Positions 10,490 through 22,456 are shown, counted from the stretch's first letter. The stretch is DNA of 60,000 nt from Phoronis australis (GCA_002633005.1 NMRA01000054.1:316952-376951); one strand, 5' to 3'. Notes: generated by a model not told the origin, from the sequence alone. A program made the numbers and translations.

Positions 10490-12400
10490 CCTCTTTGCTG
10501 TGCGTGAACTTGAAAAGCAGTTTAATCTCAAGATCGCGTATGTGTGAACTTGGAATTGAATATTTTTTAAGGCAAAAAGGTGAAATTTTTGTTCGGTGAA
10601 AAGAATTTTTGTAATTATTGGCCTCGCGATCAATCACTTTCTCCTTTACCGTAACTTGTGTCGCTGAACTGGAGGAAAATTTGAATGGCTAAATCGATTA
10701 TTGTTTGGTGAAACTGATCGCCCGTAGTTGTAACTTGATTTAGTGCGTAGCAAATTAATAATGAACATGAACGTGATTGTTTGAGTGAACTTCTCAAGTT
10801 GCCTCGCGTATTCAAAGTTTACGCAACACTCACTTCCGCTTAATCTTGGGATTAAGCAGGATTCCAAGTTCAAGTAGGCCTACAGCATTTTTACTACCTA
10901 GCTCTAGATCAAGTTTCATGACAAGGTCAAGGTGACGAGCAGGAGCATGTTCAACAGAATGAGCGCCTGCTAGCATGTACTCGCGAACACAAGGAACAGC
11001 TCCTGAACAGCTGTGAGCGCTCACTGTGCGATCCAGTATGGCGACTCTGAAGCAGATTGTGTTGAACGTCTTAGCCGATGAGTTTAACACTGCAGTCCTT
11101 CCTATTTCATACTGAGCGATGACTATGATTAATCTTTGCCAATATTAATATCGGCAGCCCAACACAAAAACTGTGAAGGCATTGAAACTACAAAAATCGA
11201 AAATTACGTCGAGGAAACTGTTCCTCGATACAGCAACCAGCAATTTAAGTCGCACTTTTGGATGAGTCAGTCAACTTTAGAGGTTAGTTTTCGTGTTGCA
11301 GAACCATAATGGGTTCATATGTTGCAGACGTGAAGCCTTCGCGGCAGGACGCCATCTTGGAAATCTAAGCGAACATGCTATCGAGGTTGTTTGCAAGCGC
11401 TCACGAGCGCTAACGTTAACACAGCTTTCAGGACGAGTTCGAGGGTGCTCAAATCGCTCGCGGGCGCTCACTCTTGAACACGCTTCTGAAGAACCGGTGG
11501 TGTGAAATTTCGAGGTCTATGTAAAGTTAACACACAGCGGTTCCTGGTTGTATTTTGACGTCAGTCATCATACAGCAATCTGACTCGTGAGGCGCGACAG
11601 GAAATTTCACTTTTCTCAGTCTCAGCAGACTCGACACAACATAACTCACAACTAAACAAGTCAAGAACAACGCAAGCAATGGAGCCTTGAGGAAGTGTAT
11701 TTGCACTAGTTACCTGCTCAAAACTTCCAGCTCTCTTGGACAACTGGCACCAGAGGATGTTGAAATGTATAAAATTAAAGAAGAGATTATGTATAAATGA
11801 GAATTTACATCCATTGTCGAACCCGAACGTATATAGTATACACTACTACTGTTTCACATTTCGTTTACACTTTCGTTGCGCACATCAGCTGCGCATGCAC
11901 ATGACCCTCATGTGACTGAGCTTATGTGCTCGACCAAAAGGTAGCGCTGCTGTGTGTGAACTTGGAATCAAAGACGTCTGTCTGCATGGAATCCTGCTTG
12001 TTTGGAACTTGCAGGCTCAAGATCACGTTTGCGTGAGGGAATACAAGAGGAAACTTGAAATTTCACTTGAATAATTACGTTCACTTTGAGAAAAATTTGC
12101 ACTGTGCTTATTTAAATTACACGTTAATAAAATAAAGTAAATTTTAACCATCCGTAACTATATTCACATGAGGCGATTTTACTCGGCACGGTCTCAATAA
12201 TTGATAAACCCGGCCGCAGACGCAGGTTACGGCAAAGGAGGAAACGGGTGATTGTGAGGCCAATAATTACAAAAATTCTTTGTACCAAGCAAAAAATCTC
12301 ACCTCATTGACCTAATGAATATCCAATTCGAAGTTCACGCATACGCGATCTTTACTGAGGCTGCAGGCCTAGGATTCCAAGCCAACGGCACAGAAGCGCT
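10490..12400. mobile_element. Foldback element with long inverted arms
   Basis: The left arm (about 10490-10870) is the diverged reverse complement of the right arm (about 11980-12400). The clearest shared block is AATTTTTGTAATTATTGGCC at 10606-10625, with its reverse complement near 12260-12285. Weaker matches such as GATCGCGTATG next to a TGAACTT motif extend outward, and GCAGGATTCCA extends inward. The middle (10.9-11.9 kb) is GC-richer with repeated GAGCGCTC-type motifs. No transposase is visible, and exact ends and target duplications were not fixed. Confidence 0.7.
11385..11500. repeat. Two imperfect GC-rich repeats
   Basis: Two units of about 50 bp sharing CGCTC(A/G)CG(A/G)GCGCT and a downstream ACAC-GCTTTC or ACACGCTTCT. 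They form short open frames on both strands that are not gene-like. Confidence 0.5.
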
Positions 12401-13355
12401 CTGGTTAAATGACGATAGGTCTCTGCTCTGGTTCTCACTTCAGCTTTGTGCTGAGCATGAAGTAGTAACTGCAAACACCCACTTGATGCAGCTTATATTA
12501 CCATAAAACCTGTTAGGCCCTATGTGAGGCCATGGCCCTATCAGGAAATCGTCAATGCGACTCACTGTACCGCAGTTCCAGGGCCGGGTTTAGGGCTCCG
12601 ACGTCCCTGCGCGCTAAGTACACCGACTTCCAAGAAACTCCATTGTAATTTGCTAAAACATCAGTGATTATAGTCCTGAGCAGGGAAGCTAGGGAAATTG
12701 GTTTTGCTGCCGTATAGATCACTGAGACTGGTCCAGACCATTAGTTTTCGGCTAACCCGGGGTTTCATTATTCATTTTGCCAAGTAAATTTCAAATAGCA
12801 TGTTTGAATAATTCGAGGAAGGGACGTGGTTAGATTTTTGACTTTTGAAAATCAGACAACTGAAAAATTTGACTATTATAACCTAAATATAAAAAGTAGT
12901 CCACATCCAAGGGACATATAAACCAGCAGCTTGAAATTGAGGAAAGCCCGGCAAGTCTTGTTACCACGAAAAGTTGCTGGATAGGTGGCGCCGCGGTGAC
13001 GAACGTTCGTGACCCTAGCTTGCACTTGACTAAGAGCTCGAAATCAATTTAGCCTTTCTCACTGGTTCTATTTCGTGATATAAAAGGATGGTACGTTATT
13101 TCGTCACTGCGTCGGTGACCGGCTTTGTGTAATTGTGTTATCTTCAGTTCCGGTGTTACTTTACTCTTCTTCAACTTCGGTTCAGATTTCATCAAAAGCT
13201 TTAATTCGTCTTATTCAACATGGACATATTTCAAATTATTTTGATGTTGGTTGCGATTGCAAACAAGGAGACCCTCTATCACTGCATTTGTTTATTTAGT
13301 GAGTTGAAATTATGGTAACATTGTTTCGGCAGAATGACAAAATGAAATAACTAAA
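12401..13355. other. Non-coding stretch
   Basis: No gene seen. It includes a GGTGGCGCCGCGGTGACG segment near 12985 that resembles the scattered GGTGGCGC repeat cores. A GC-to-AT composition change occurs near 13.2 kb, where the decayed LINE begins. Confidence 0.4.
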
Positions 13356-13359
13356 ATTA

Positions 13360-14960
13360 AAAATTATTCAACTTGCAGACGATGCAGTTCTTTGTCTGAA
13401 TGGTTGGAATTTTTCTCGGTCGTCTGGATCATGTTCATAGCTATTCCGGATTAAAATCAAATCTAGACAAACTTGTTGTATCTGGTTTGAATACATGAAG
13501 CTAGATAATAAACGTGCATGATGAAAACAAACTTTCATGGTGCACGGACTCGATGTTAGTTTATCTAGCATGATTTATTGAATTATAACGAAGAAAATAA
13601 AAAAATGCAATAATTTAACAACTTGGTTTTGATAGATCTTTAACCCCCTTAAGACGTATTATTGTAGTCAAGTGGTTCATCTTCTCTCTGCTCTCCCTTT
13701 ACCGTCAGATGAAGTTATCGACCTTCTAAAGAGGCTATTTTACAATAATATTTGGGGAAATACACCACACAAAATGAAAAGGATGAATTTATTTCAGAGT
13801 TTTTAATGGGGCTGTTGTAGACTGGTGCATTTTAGATCATTTATTGACTTTTACTTAATTAAAAGATTGGTATTAGCTCAGGATGTTGTTTGGAAAGCTA
13901 CATGTATGCTGACATGGTGCCATGAAATGAAATTTTCGTAAGTTATGTTACCGAAATGTATCCAACGGAACAAAAAATGTTGGCAAAAAAGTTTTTAGTC
14001 GAAGAAATGTCTGGTGCCTGTCAACCCCTTAAGAACCTATTTGGTTCAATCCGCTGTTTTTATAGAAAAAAATATGAACAATGGTACAGAAAGAGCATAA
14101 CGACATTTTATATTCCAATGGAAAGTGTGGAGTGAATGGAACCATTTCAACTGGACTTACTTGATATGCCTGGATGGATCAAGACTTGCACTTCATTATT
14201 CCAATGGAAACCTCATGACATTTGGCCAGTTTTTTACTTTGTATGGATTTTTTCCACTGTCCAGTTTTCCTGGAACGTTATCGTCCTAGTTTTGCTTGGA
14301 CTATGGTCAGTTGTGATAGTGTAAAAAATTTGTTCATACTCGTTTCATTATGTCATTGTATAAAACAAAACGTGTAATTAGATGGGAAAATTGTTTAGAT
14401 GGGCGTAAGTGTAATATCTTGACAGTTAATTTTACTAAAGATACAAACTTGAAGTTGTTTCAAATAAGGTTTAGTCATTGACGTTTTATACAAATAGTTT
14501 TTTAACTAAGATTGGTGTAATAATTTCTCAGTTGTGTATATTTTGTAATAATGAGTCTGAAGATTTTATATACTTATGTTGGTCTTTGGTTCAAACTTTT
14601 TGAGTAACTGTAAATGGATAAATCTCTTGAACTTCCATGGGGTACTGTTTGACAAAAATAAGACAGAAAACGTTATCAATTTGGTCGTACTTTTTGGTAA
14701 AATATCACATTTATAAGGCACGATTAAAATGTAATGTTCGTTACTTGCAGTTACTAAAAAAGAAAATTCCAAATACCGTAAAATATAATTTACTGTAATA
14801 ATTGGCAATACGTATTATTTTTTTTAAAGTGGACCTCTATGATTCAAATGGTTAAGTATACTTATCTTTTTCAATATTTGTTGATCCGGGTGTGGCTGTG
14901 AAGTCTGTGTGCAACACTAGGGTGTTGCTATTTTCGTAATATAAAATGTTATCATATTTA
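13360..14960 (+). pseudogene. Decayed LINE (non-LTR retrotransposon) fragment
   Basis: Pieces of a reverse transcriptase survive in shifted frames. IIQLADDAVLCLNG at about 13365-13408 corresponds to the YADD catalytic box, followed by YSGLKSNLDKLVVS at about 13440-13485. Further on come LLKRLFYNNIWGNTPHKMKR (about 13725-13785), a conserved post-RT block, and CIFCNNESEDFIYLCWSL at about 14535-14590, a zinc-knuckle-like region of LINE proteins. Frameshifts and stops throughout show it is dead. L1/Tx1-type is suggested but not certain. Confidence 0.7.
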
Positions 14961-17030
14961 ATAAACTTCTTATAAGAAAAAGAACATGAAAACCATCAGT
15001 TGCCGGCCGACGGTCGACTTCCAATTACATCGCTGAAATTAGCTGCTGACCTTAACAAGTGTTCAAATGTTTCACAGTGATACGAAACACAACACCGCAA
15101 ACACGAACGCTGCTGAGAACGAAATATGAAAAGTGGGGTTAACTTATCTCTTTCCAATTATACGTAATTCGCCATGAACAAAATAGTTCCTAGCTAATCA
15201 ACCTTGCATTTATTGACAATTAAAAGAGTTACCGGCATTAATGTTCTTTGTTATTTTTTATATCTTTAGTTTTGTTTTGGTTAGATAAACAGCCTTCCGC
15301 ATCTGCAGAAAAATACCAAAGAAGATTGACCTCAACGTAATCCATGTTGATCGAAACGTCCATTGCACCATCAGCACCTGAGTAATCTTTTTATGGTTAC
15401 ACAGATCTCGTCACGAGAAGAATCCCTCACTGGGCAGGCGTCTATCGATCCGACAGATTAAAGTAGAAAATGTGATATTTGTTTCAAATTGTTTTGTACT
15501 GCAAGGTTTAAACAGCAGGCTCGGCTTCTATTCGAGACGTACAGCTGTTCACATAATCCTCTATCTTGCTCCTTTTAAATACCTTTGTCTAGTTACTAGG
15601 TGAAAAGTTACGGAACAAAGTATTTTCAGGCTAATCCAGAATCTCTTATTTTTCGAATTCGTTCAAGTTTCCATCCCTATGCACCCGTTGCAAAGTGACG
15701 AAGTGCATGCGCATAAAAATATCAACAAACATGAAGGCAGGTGACGTCATCAGGAGGTGAGACAACAAAGATCACGTGGTCAAAAATCAACTATGCCGTA
15801 GAAGTCTCGGTGACTGTTTAGGGCAATGTAAATACTTCCATGACAACAGAGCAGGTGGCAGTGTCTAATATTAGAATTTACAGACAATTAAGATTTAAAA
15901 ACATTTTCAAACACTTATTAATTGCCAAAGGATATAAATAGTGCGTTCTATATTTAGCACGCATTCGTCACGTCAGTACGCAACACACTAGTATTTGCAT
16001 TTTTCTTGTATTGTTTGAATGTGTCTGAGAGAAGTGTTGTTTGCAATCTGCTTATGAACGAGTGGCTACCCTATAGCATAATGTTTGGTATCAACTTCTT
16101 AAAAATACACAACAGGTGTTAAGTAAACAAAACTTAGGAAACTCTAATAGACTTATACTTAGTGAATAAGGGATCCCTGACTGAGAAAGAAACTACGTGG
16201 GAACCAGCCCCTAACAGTTGACTTGTTTCACGGTTTATGTATTTTTCGCAGAGGTGCGGATTACCTGTTCAGGATGTATTGATGTGTCATATTCAGGATA
16301 CTGACAAATACCAACCAAGCCACTGAGTTTATTGCTCTGGTTTTACTGATAAATCCATCGTCGCCATAAGTGCTGTGTATAGATTTATTTTATTATTACT
16401 TAAGGTTTGCTGCCACCCAAGTCAAGCATCAGTCACGAAACCAGCGCCTAGTGAGGTACCAACGCCCTGTGAAGTATTCGAAAATCCATTTCTAGTCATG
16501 AAAACACAGAAATCACCGAACTAATAAATCAAAAGAAAAAACGAACATAGAAATAATTGGTGACATCCGGGTATGGTTTGGAAGCGAATACAACTGGTGG
16601 CAACGTCCTACCAACCGGGTGAATAGAAGTTATCTAAGACCGACGAAAATAAATTCTGAGTACACTACCTTTTTGAGTGAACAGATTGATCAAACTTTTC
16701 TACCCGAAACTACCATCTTGCATACCAGGACAACCTTACGTGAACCAATCGTGGCAGAACAGATAATACGTCTCAGCTGCGAAAGGTAAAAGCTGGCTGA
16801 GTACATTGTGTTTACACATTCAAAAACCTTCACCTTACTTTAACTATACATTGGAGTACAATGGCCCCAAATTCCAAGGTCCCCTACACACGTGTCTTTG
16901 ACAATAAGGCAATCAGTTTCTCGCCTAATTGCTAAAGTTTTCCCACCACACTCGGTAGCTGTCATTTGTTCAGCTTAAAAGATCAATATTTACAACTCAC
17001 TGAGATCCCACAACGGTTGTGACGAAATAC
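14961..17030. other. Intergenic stretch upstream of the bHLH gene
   Basis: No ORF or repeat recognised. It contains scattered GTGACGTCA (about 15741) and GATCACGTGG (about 15771) sites that resemble CRE and E-box motifs, and several TCATGTTTG-like segments. It is a plausible place for upstream enhancers but nothing shows this directly. Confidence 0.35.
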
Positions 17031-17036
17031 GACCAT

Positions 17037-17210
17037 TGTCCAATCAGAGGCCTGTCCGCTTTTACACCCGTGTCGATCGCGAGACTGGCACGTTCCGTTA
17101 AAAACCCACGAATACGCAAATAAATTTTGTTTCTCATTCTTTCATTGGGCGTGTGTGACGTGGTTAACTATTGCTAAGATACAATCTTCAGGACACTTTT
17201 CTAAGCACAG
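17037..17210 (+). promoter_or_regulatory. Putative promoter and 5' UTR exon of the ASCL-like gene
   Basis: GTCCAATCAG at 17038-17047 is a canonical CCAAT box. About 165 bp further on, AAGCACAG|GTAAGTTTTTT gives a strong donor at 17210. It would pair with the acceptor TTTTTCAG at 18240-18241, just before the coding start. The transcription start is not resolvable by eye. Confidence 0.45.
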
Positions 17211-17660
17211 GTAAGTTTTTTTGTGATTGCGCCAAGGTGTGAACTATAGACCGAAAAAGATGTCAACATAAAATGATCAATAAAAATGGAAGTCTTTTCA
17301 TTGGTTAACATTCTGTGTTAATTTCCGTATTTCAGGCATATTAAGAAAAGAAACAGCGCACGGAAAAGCTGTGCAGATTACATTTAACATGAAATTTGAC
17401 TTGTCGGAAAATATTTTTTCTCAACAGATATTTCTCCTAATTTGAAAATGCAAAGATATACGGTCTATTAGACTCCTTAATTAGAAGTGCTTTTATAATT
17501 AACAGCACCTTTGTTTAAAACCCGTCGGTTCAAACGTGAGCATCATATTAAAACTTAAGTTTCTGTAAAAGTTGACGTTAAATTATTTTCTAAACACCAG
17601 AATCCTTTCTTTTGTGCCTTTGTCATAGTAACAGAAACGATCAAAAGTTTTAATTTTTTT

Positions 17661-17716
17661 AACTTCCTATTTGTCTTATTTACCAAAAAGTCACAAAATA
17701 AGACAAATAGGAAGTT
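17661..17716. other. Perfect 21-bp hairpin in the ASCL-like 5' intron
   Basis: The arm AACTTCCTATTTGTCTTATT plus T (17661-17681) is exactly complementary to 17696-17716, with a 14-nt loop. The perfect match is unusual against the decayed repeats nearby. The stem is short for a microRNA precursor; it could be a young MITE or foldback remnant. Confidence 0.75.
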
Positions 17717-18242
17717 TTTGTTGTAAATTCAGAGTTATTTTGATTGACGCTCATCCTTGATCACTATTTGAATCAACCAAAGTATATCTTTTTATCCCGT
17801 GACACAGGCCGACGAAATTTCCCGATTACAAATAACCATAATAAGAAAAATGTTTTATTACAGAAAGCGGTGATTGAGGAAAAGGTAAACTTAACGATCT
17901 CTGTTCCATGATATAAACTACTTTGCATTTCTACGCTAAACCATTCAAGCTTTTGTAGAGTAAAAAGTTTGTCGAAACATCAGGTTTACTTGGGCGATCC
18001 ACCTAATGCTAGGTTGATTCAAATCAATGACAATTGATCTCAGTTTCTTCCAGTAATAAACCATGTGCGGAGCAGCACTGAAAACAGCGGAGGCTATAGC
18101 TCCCCCCCCCTCGACCCCCTATGGTGCGCCGCCCATGGAAGCCAATTTTTATCACTTTGAGTTGGTAACAATTTAGCAACCAAATTCCTGTTTAGAATGC
18201 AGCTATTATGCATCATATGGAATTTCTTTTATGTTTTTCAGG

Positions 18243-18995
18243 ATGAATTCCCCTTGTCAAAGTTTCATTCAATCTATAGTTGACGGGAACTCCTGGCACG
18301 GTACTGACGCGTTCGCTGAGTATTACCTACCCAGTGACAGATATTCGACAGAAACTTCAAACGTTGCATCTTATGATGGAGTGGAAAATCATGTGAGTTC
18401 TGTTGGTGAGCATAACACTTCAACAACGTCACCTTTTTACACAGAGATGACCTGTCCACCCTCAGCTCCAGCGTACAACAGCGAATATAAAGGTATCTAT
18501 TGCCGTAACTCTTGCATGATGCATGAAACTACAACTTTAGTGGCGAATTCCTGTTCAAGGTTCGGTGGTGACTCAGCTTTAACCTTTCCTGAGACTTCAT
18601 TTTCCAGCTCGAACTCAGACACTTACAGCAGCGAAGAAGACGCACTACCACTCAATCCATTCTCACCCAGCAATCGCATACCATTGCCTGAAATCGAAAG
18701 TGATGAGCAGGAACTTCCAGTCACCGTTCATAGACGCAACGAACGGGAACGCGAGCGCGTGCGATGTGTTAACGAAGGTTATGATGAGTTGAGAAAAAGT
18801 CTGCCGCGCTTGAAAACGATAAAGAAACGAGTAAGTAAAGTAGAAACTTTGAAGGCAGCTGTGGAATACATTAAAGAGCTACAAGAACAATTGGGACTAA
18901 AAGTTTCACTTCCGGGTTTCAATGTCAGTTCCAAACACACAGGCGGGGCACCGAAACAACGCCGATCTTCTTATAAGCAAAAGAAATTTCAATAA
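18243..18995 (+). CDS. Achaete-scute family bHLH transcription factor (ASCL3/4/5-like)
   Basis: A 250-residue protein in one coding exon. The frame is open from an ATG at 18231, but TTTTTCAG at 18234-18241 looks like a splice acceptor, so the ATG at 18243 (MNSPCQSF) is preferred. The bHLH lies at about residues 163-217. The basic region RRNERERERVRCVNEGY and helix 2 SKVETLKAAVEYIKELQEQL carry the residues that contact E-box DNA and mediate dimerisation with E-proteins. RVRCVNEGY is closer to ASCL3/4/5 than to proneural ASCL1/2, which have RVKLVN. The N-terminal 160 residues are Ser/Thr-rich and low-complexity. The tail ends with a basic stretch. Expected role, from the family: nuclear regulator of cell-type specification. 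Confidence 0.92.
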   Translation: MNSPCQSFIQSIVDGNSWHGTDAFAEYYLPSDRYSTETSNVASYDGVENHVSSVGEHNTSTTSPFYTEMTCPPSAPAYNSEYKGIYCRNSCMMHETTTLVANSCSRFGGDSALTFPETSFSSSNSDTYSSEEDALPLNPFSPSNRIPLPEIESDEQELPVTVHRRNERERERVRCVNEGYDELRKSLPRLKTIKKRVSKVETLKAAVEYIKELQEQLGLKVSLPGFNVSSKHTGGAPKQRRSSYKQKKFQ

Positions 18996-19450
18996 ACAAA
19001 ATAAAAAATACACGGAATGTCAACATTAACTACAATGTGGGGCAAGTTGCAATAATGGCATTAGTGCGAACACGAGCCGAACAGTTTTTGGTTACGTTTA
19101 GATGTACTGTTTATTGGGTCGATTATGACATGCAAATGTTGTGCAATTATTCAGATTAGTAAAACATATGTTTGAACAGCTTATATATAATTAGTGAAGT
19201 GATAACGTAGAACTTGATATTTAAACCATGGATTTGTATTTTATTTTTAATGTAAACAGTTGCAGCCACTTTATTTTATATTTTTTGTCATTTATGCCAT
19301 TTTGTTAATTTTATTTTGAATGTTGTACGATGTTGAGAAATCATTGTTACTTCTTAGTCGCATGTCTTTTAATGTACCGATAACTGTTTTTGACGTCATT
19401 GGTATGCAGTTTACTGAAATTTGTTGTTAATAAAAATGTGATTTTGTCCC
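18996..19450 (+). promoter_or_regulatory. 3' UTR and poly(A) signal of the ASCL-like gene
   Basis: AATAAA signals occur just after the stop (about 18991) and at 19429-19434. The latter is followed by a GT/T-rich segment, so it is the more likely cleavage region. The 3' UTR is AT-rich. TGACGTCA occurs at 19391-19398. Confidence 0.6.
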
Positions 19451-19587
19451 ATTTCTTTTTATTAACTACCTCTCATTTCACGACTGACTTCGACTGAAAC
19501 GAGCTTAACTACTCACAGCTCTGTATTACAAAATTAGTCCTCGGTATCCGAATGAACGACATATCGACGACATTAAATAAATAGATA

Positions 19588-19664
19588 CACACACGCACAC
19601 GCACACGCACACGCACACGCACACGCACGCACACACACACACAAATGTGTCTGTGTGTGTGATA
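19588..19664. repeat. CA/CACG microsatellite
   Basis: A run of ACACGC and AC units followed by TGTGTCTGTGTGTGTG on the same strand, so the ends can fold back on each other. Confidence 0.95.
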
Positions 19665-21200
19665 CTTTTATAAATTGACACCCCAGATATAATGATTTCT
19701 GGCAATTTCTTAGATTAAAACTCCAATTATTGTACAATACTTTTCATGGTAAACGCTTATATATGACGACTGTTCAATCAACACCAGGCAGTTTTTCGCA
19801 AACTTCTCTGGGACAGTTACCACTAAAAAGTCATGGACGCAGCCAGGGGGGAGGGGCTCGGGGGGTAAAAACGAGCCCCCAAATTAGGCGAATTGGGCAA
19901 AAAGGTCCGCCTCAGTGAAACAATAAGTCCGAGCATTAGTGACAAAAGTCCACAAAGTCCACAGGAATTCAGCGCGGATGCACAATTCAACCTAGTGGCC
20001 CCGCTGATTTGTTTCAGCAAAAGGTCCACATTCCAAAAAAATCGAGCCCCTTTATATTTTAGGCTGCTGGGTGCGCGCATGTAAGTTGCAGACAATAGTG
20101 TGCTTGTAATTTGCATCTCTGTCAAATTCAGGACTTAGGAGAAAGCTCAGGGGGTCCGAGTCTCTCTTTACGGCGAAAAATAGAAAAAACGCCGTCAGTA
20201 CGCCGTTTTTGGGACTTACGCGGTTATTTTCTCCGCCTCTCCTTACGACTTGCTAAATCTGTTAGTGTATATTCTCAACTCAACTGCAGCTTGTGTCAGT
20301 CCCATTCTGTATAATATCTGTCAACACATATTTTTCTTTCTAGCTGGTACTTCGTTTTGGGTGCGATTATTTTTTATAAAAACTTGACGTTTTTCTTACA
20401 TTTTATGGTAATCGATTAATGTAAATATTTTCCTTACACAAATTTCTATTTGTTATGAACATAAATGACTCCCTTTTAGTTTCAACCTTTGACAGAGTGA
20501 ATCAGAAAACAACGATAGGACGAGCAGATCTGTAAATATAATTTTCAAAATTAATGTCCACACACAAATGAGCTATTGGTCTTGCGTATGTTGGCATTTG
20601 GTGTTCTACGACATCGATTTCAGTAAATCATTCAAAAAGAATACTTTACAGTTATACAATTGTCATTATTAATATCATTATCACAGTGCTATTACTATTG
20701 TAGTTCCGGTTGTTATTTTTATTGTTATTGTTGTTATAGCTTTGCACTATTACGTGACGTGTCCTGAGAGTCCACTGTGCAAATCATAAAAACAGGACCG
20801 CGTCGGTGAAAAGTAATATCCTGAGATCAGCCTAACTCGCTAATGTCAAAATATTTTTGGAGGTTCCATAGTTTGCCAAAAAGCCATGAACAGTCGTTGT
20901 TTCACGTCATTGACTAACTTTTATAACATTTCAACATGTTTTTTCATTTCAAATAAGAAATAATTTAATGTAAAAAATCTTGATGTTAGTGTTGCGTTTT
21001 TTTGTTGAAGTCGTTTAATAATAGCACGACATCAAAATTTATAGTGAGTTCGTTTAGGTGTGACGTCATTCACAATCCCATCAACATAACACGATTGAGT
21101 AAAATGTGGCGGTGGAATGGTGACTTTGAAACATGTGTGTTTTTGAAACGGCCAAATGGTGCATTATTGTGTGGCGCTGCTTGAGCGAAAATAGCTAACA
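19665..21200. other. Intergenic, repeat remnants, no gene
   Basis: About 19828-20110 has G-runs followed by CGAGCCCC-type sequence, with CGAGCCCC repeated near 20042, suggesting an old MITE like those at 35 and 21833. The rest is AT-rich with ATT/GTT triplet runs around 20660-20745. No supported gene. Confidence 0.4.
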
Positions 21201-21206
21201 AATAAA

Positions 21207-21401
21207 CAGAATACGAATAGAATACGAGTAGAATGCGAGTAGAACGCCAATAGAACGCGAACAGAACGCGAATAGAATGCGACTGAGTAGAATGCGACTG
21301 AGTAGAATGCGACTGAGTAGAATGCGAATAGAATGCGAATAGAATACGAATTGAACAGAGAAGCAGAGCAGAGTAGAGCAGAGCAGAACAGAATAGAATA
21401 A
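21207..21401. repeat. Minisatellite of AGAATGCGA-type units
   Basis: Units of 10-15 bp (AGAATGCGACTGAGT three times, AGAATGCGAAT, AGAACGCGA) grade into AGCAGAGCAG near 21360. It abuts the duplicated block at 21439. Confidence 0.9.
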
Positions 21402-21438
21402 CGTAAAGTTTATTATATATATCGGATGCGGGGTTACA

Positions 21439-21832
21439 ACAACAAATATTAGCGGAGGGTGTTAGTTTCCGATTAAATTTGTAAAGCCAATGAACTAAGA
21501 TATCTGCAAAGAATAAGCAGAAAAAATATTTACAAAAAAGATGACATACATATAGTAAATAAGGGTTAGAACTAGAGTTACTACTTGTACGTAGAAACAA
21601 AATTTCTAAGACATATACACTGAAACATGGCCTTACAGATATCGCAACAACTGTACTCGCATAGGCCTACATCCTCAAAATGCTGCCAACCTTCAAAGTC
21701 TGCGTCATCTATTTTTACACGTTGTTGTCTTTCAAATAGACTGCTATGATTTCATCAAATTACTACAAGCGATGAAAACACCATATTTCTGATCCTGTTG
21801 TTATGTGGAACTAGGAAGGAGTGTATAGATAG
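21439..21832. repeat. Direct duplication, copy 1
   Basis: 394 bp beginning ACAACAAATATTAGCGGAGG and ending GTGTATAGATAG. It is nearly identical to copy 2 at 22056-22456, differing by small indels and a handful of substitutions. No coding content is recognised. Confidence 0.93.
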
Positions 21833-22054
21833 CAGTGGCGGATCTACGTTTTCAGCAAGGGGGGGTTTAGGATTCCCGCCAAGGTCGAATCGTAGGCGCG
21901 TGGCGCCGAGCGGGGGGAGGTTAGGAGGGGGGTTTCCCCTCCCGTGTAAGATATTTTTTTGTTTTTGTAGCCAAATAGTGAAATTTCCATGCATCCTGGT
22001 AAGTTTCTGGCACTTAACATGTCTCTGGAGTTTTTCTTAAGATAATTAAAAACT
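21833..22054 (+). mobile_element. hAT-like MITE, same family as 8963-9196
   Basis: It begins CAGTGGCGGATCTACGTTTT and continues with GGGTTTAGGATTC and GCGCCGAGCGG, matching the reverse complement of 9196-9090. It starts exactly where copy 1 of the duplication ends. The far end is unclear because of the N at 22055. Confidence 0.65.
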
Positions 22055-22055
22055 N

Positions 22056-22456
22056 ACAACAAATATTAGCTGTGGGTGTTAGTTTCCGATTACTAAATTT
22101 GTAAAGCTAAATTAATGAACTAAGATATCTGCAAAGAATAAGCAGAAAAAAATATTTACAAAAAAGATGACATACATATAGTAAATAAGGGTTAGAACTA
22201 GAGTTACTACTTGTACGTAGAAACAAAATTTCCAAGACATATACACTGAAACATGGCCTTACAGATATCGCAACAACTGTACTCGCATAGGCCTACATCC
22301 TAAATGCTGCCAACCTTCAAAGTCTGCGTCATCTATTTTTACACGTTGTTGTCTTTCAAATAGACTGCTTTGATTTCATCAAATTACTACAAGCGATGAA
22401 AACACCATATTTCTGATCCTGTTGTTATGTGGAACTAGGAAGGAGTGTATAGATAG
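22056..22456. repeat. Direct duplication, copy 2
   Basis: 401 bp beginning ACAACAAATATTAGCTGTGG and ending GTGTATAGATAG. It starts directly after the N at 22055. See copy 1. Confidence 0.93.
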
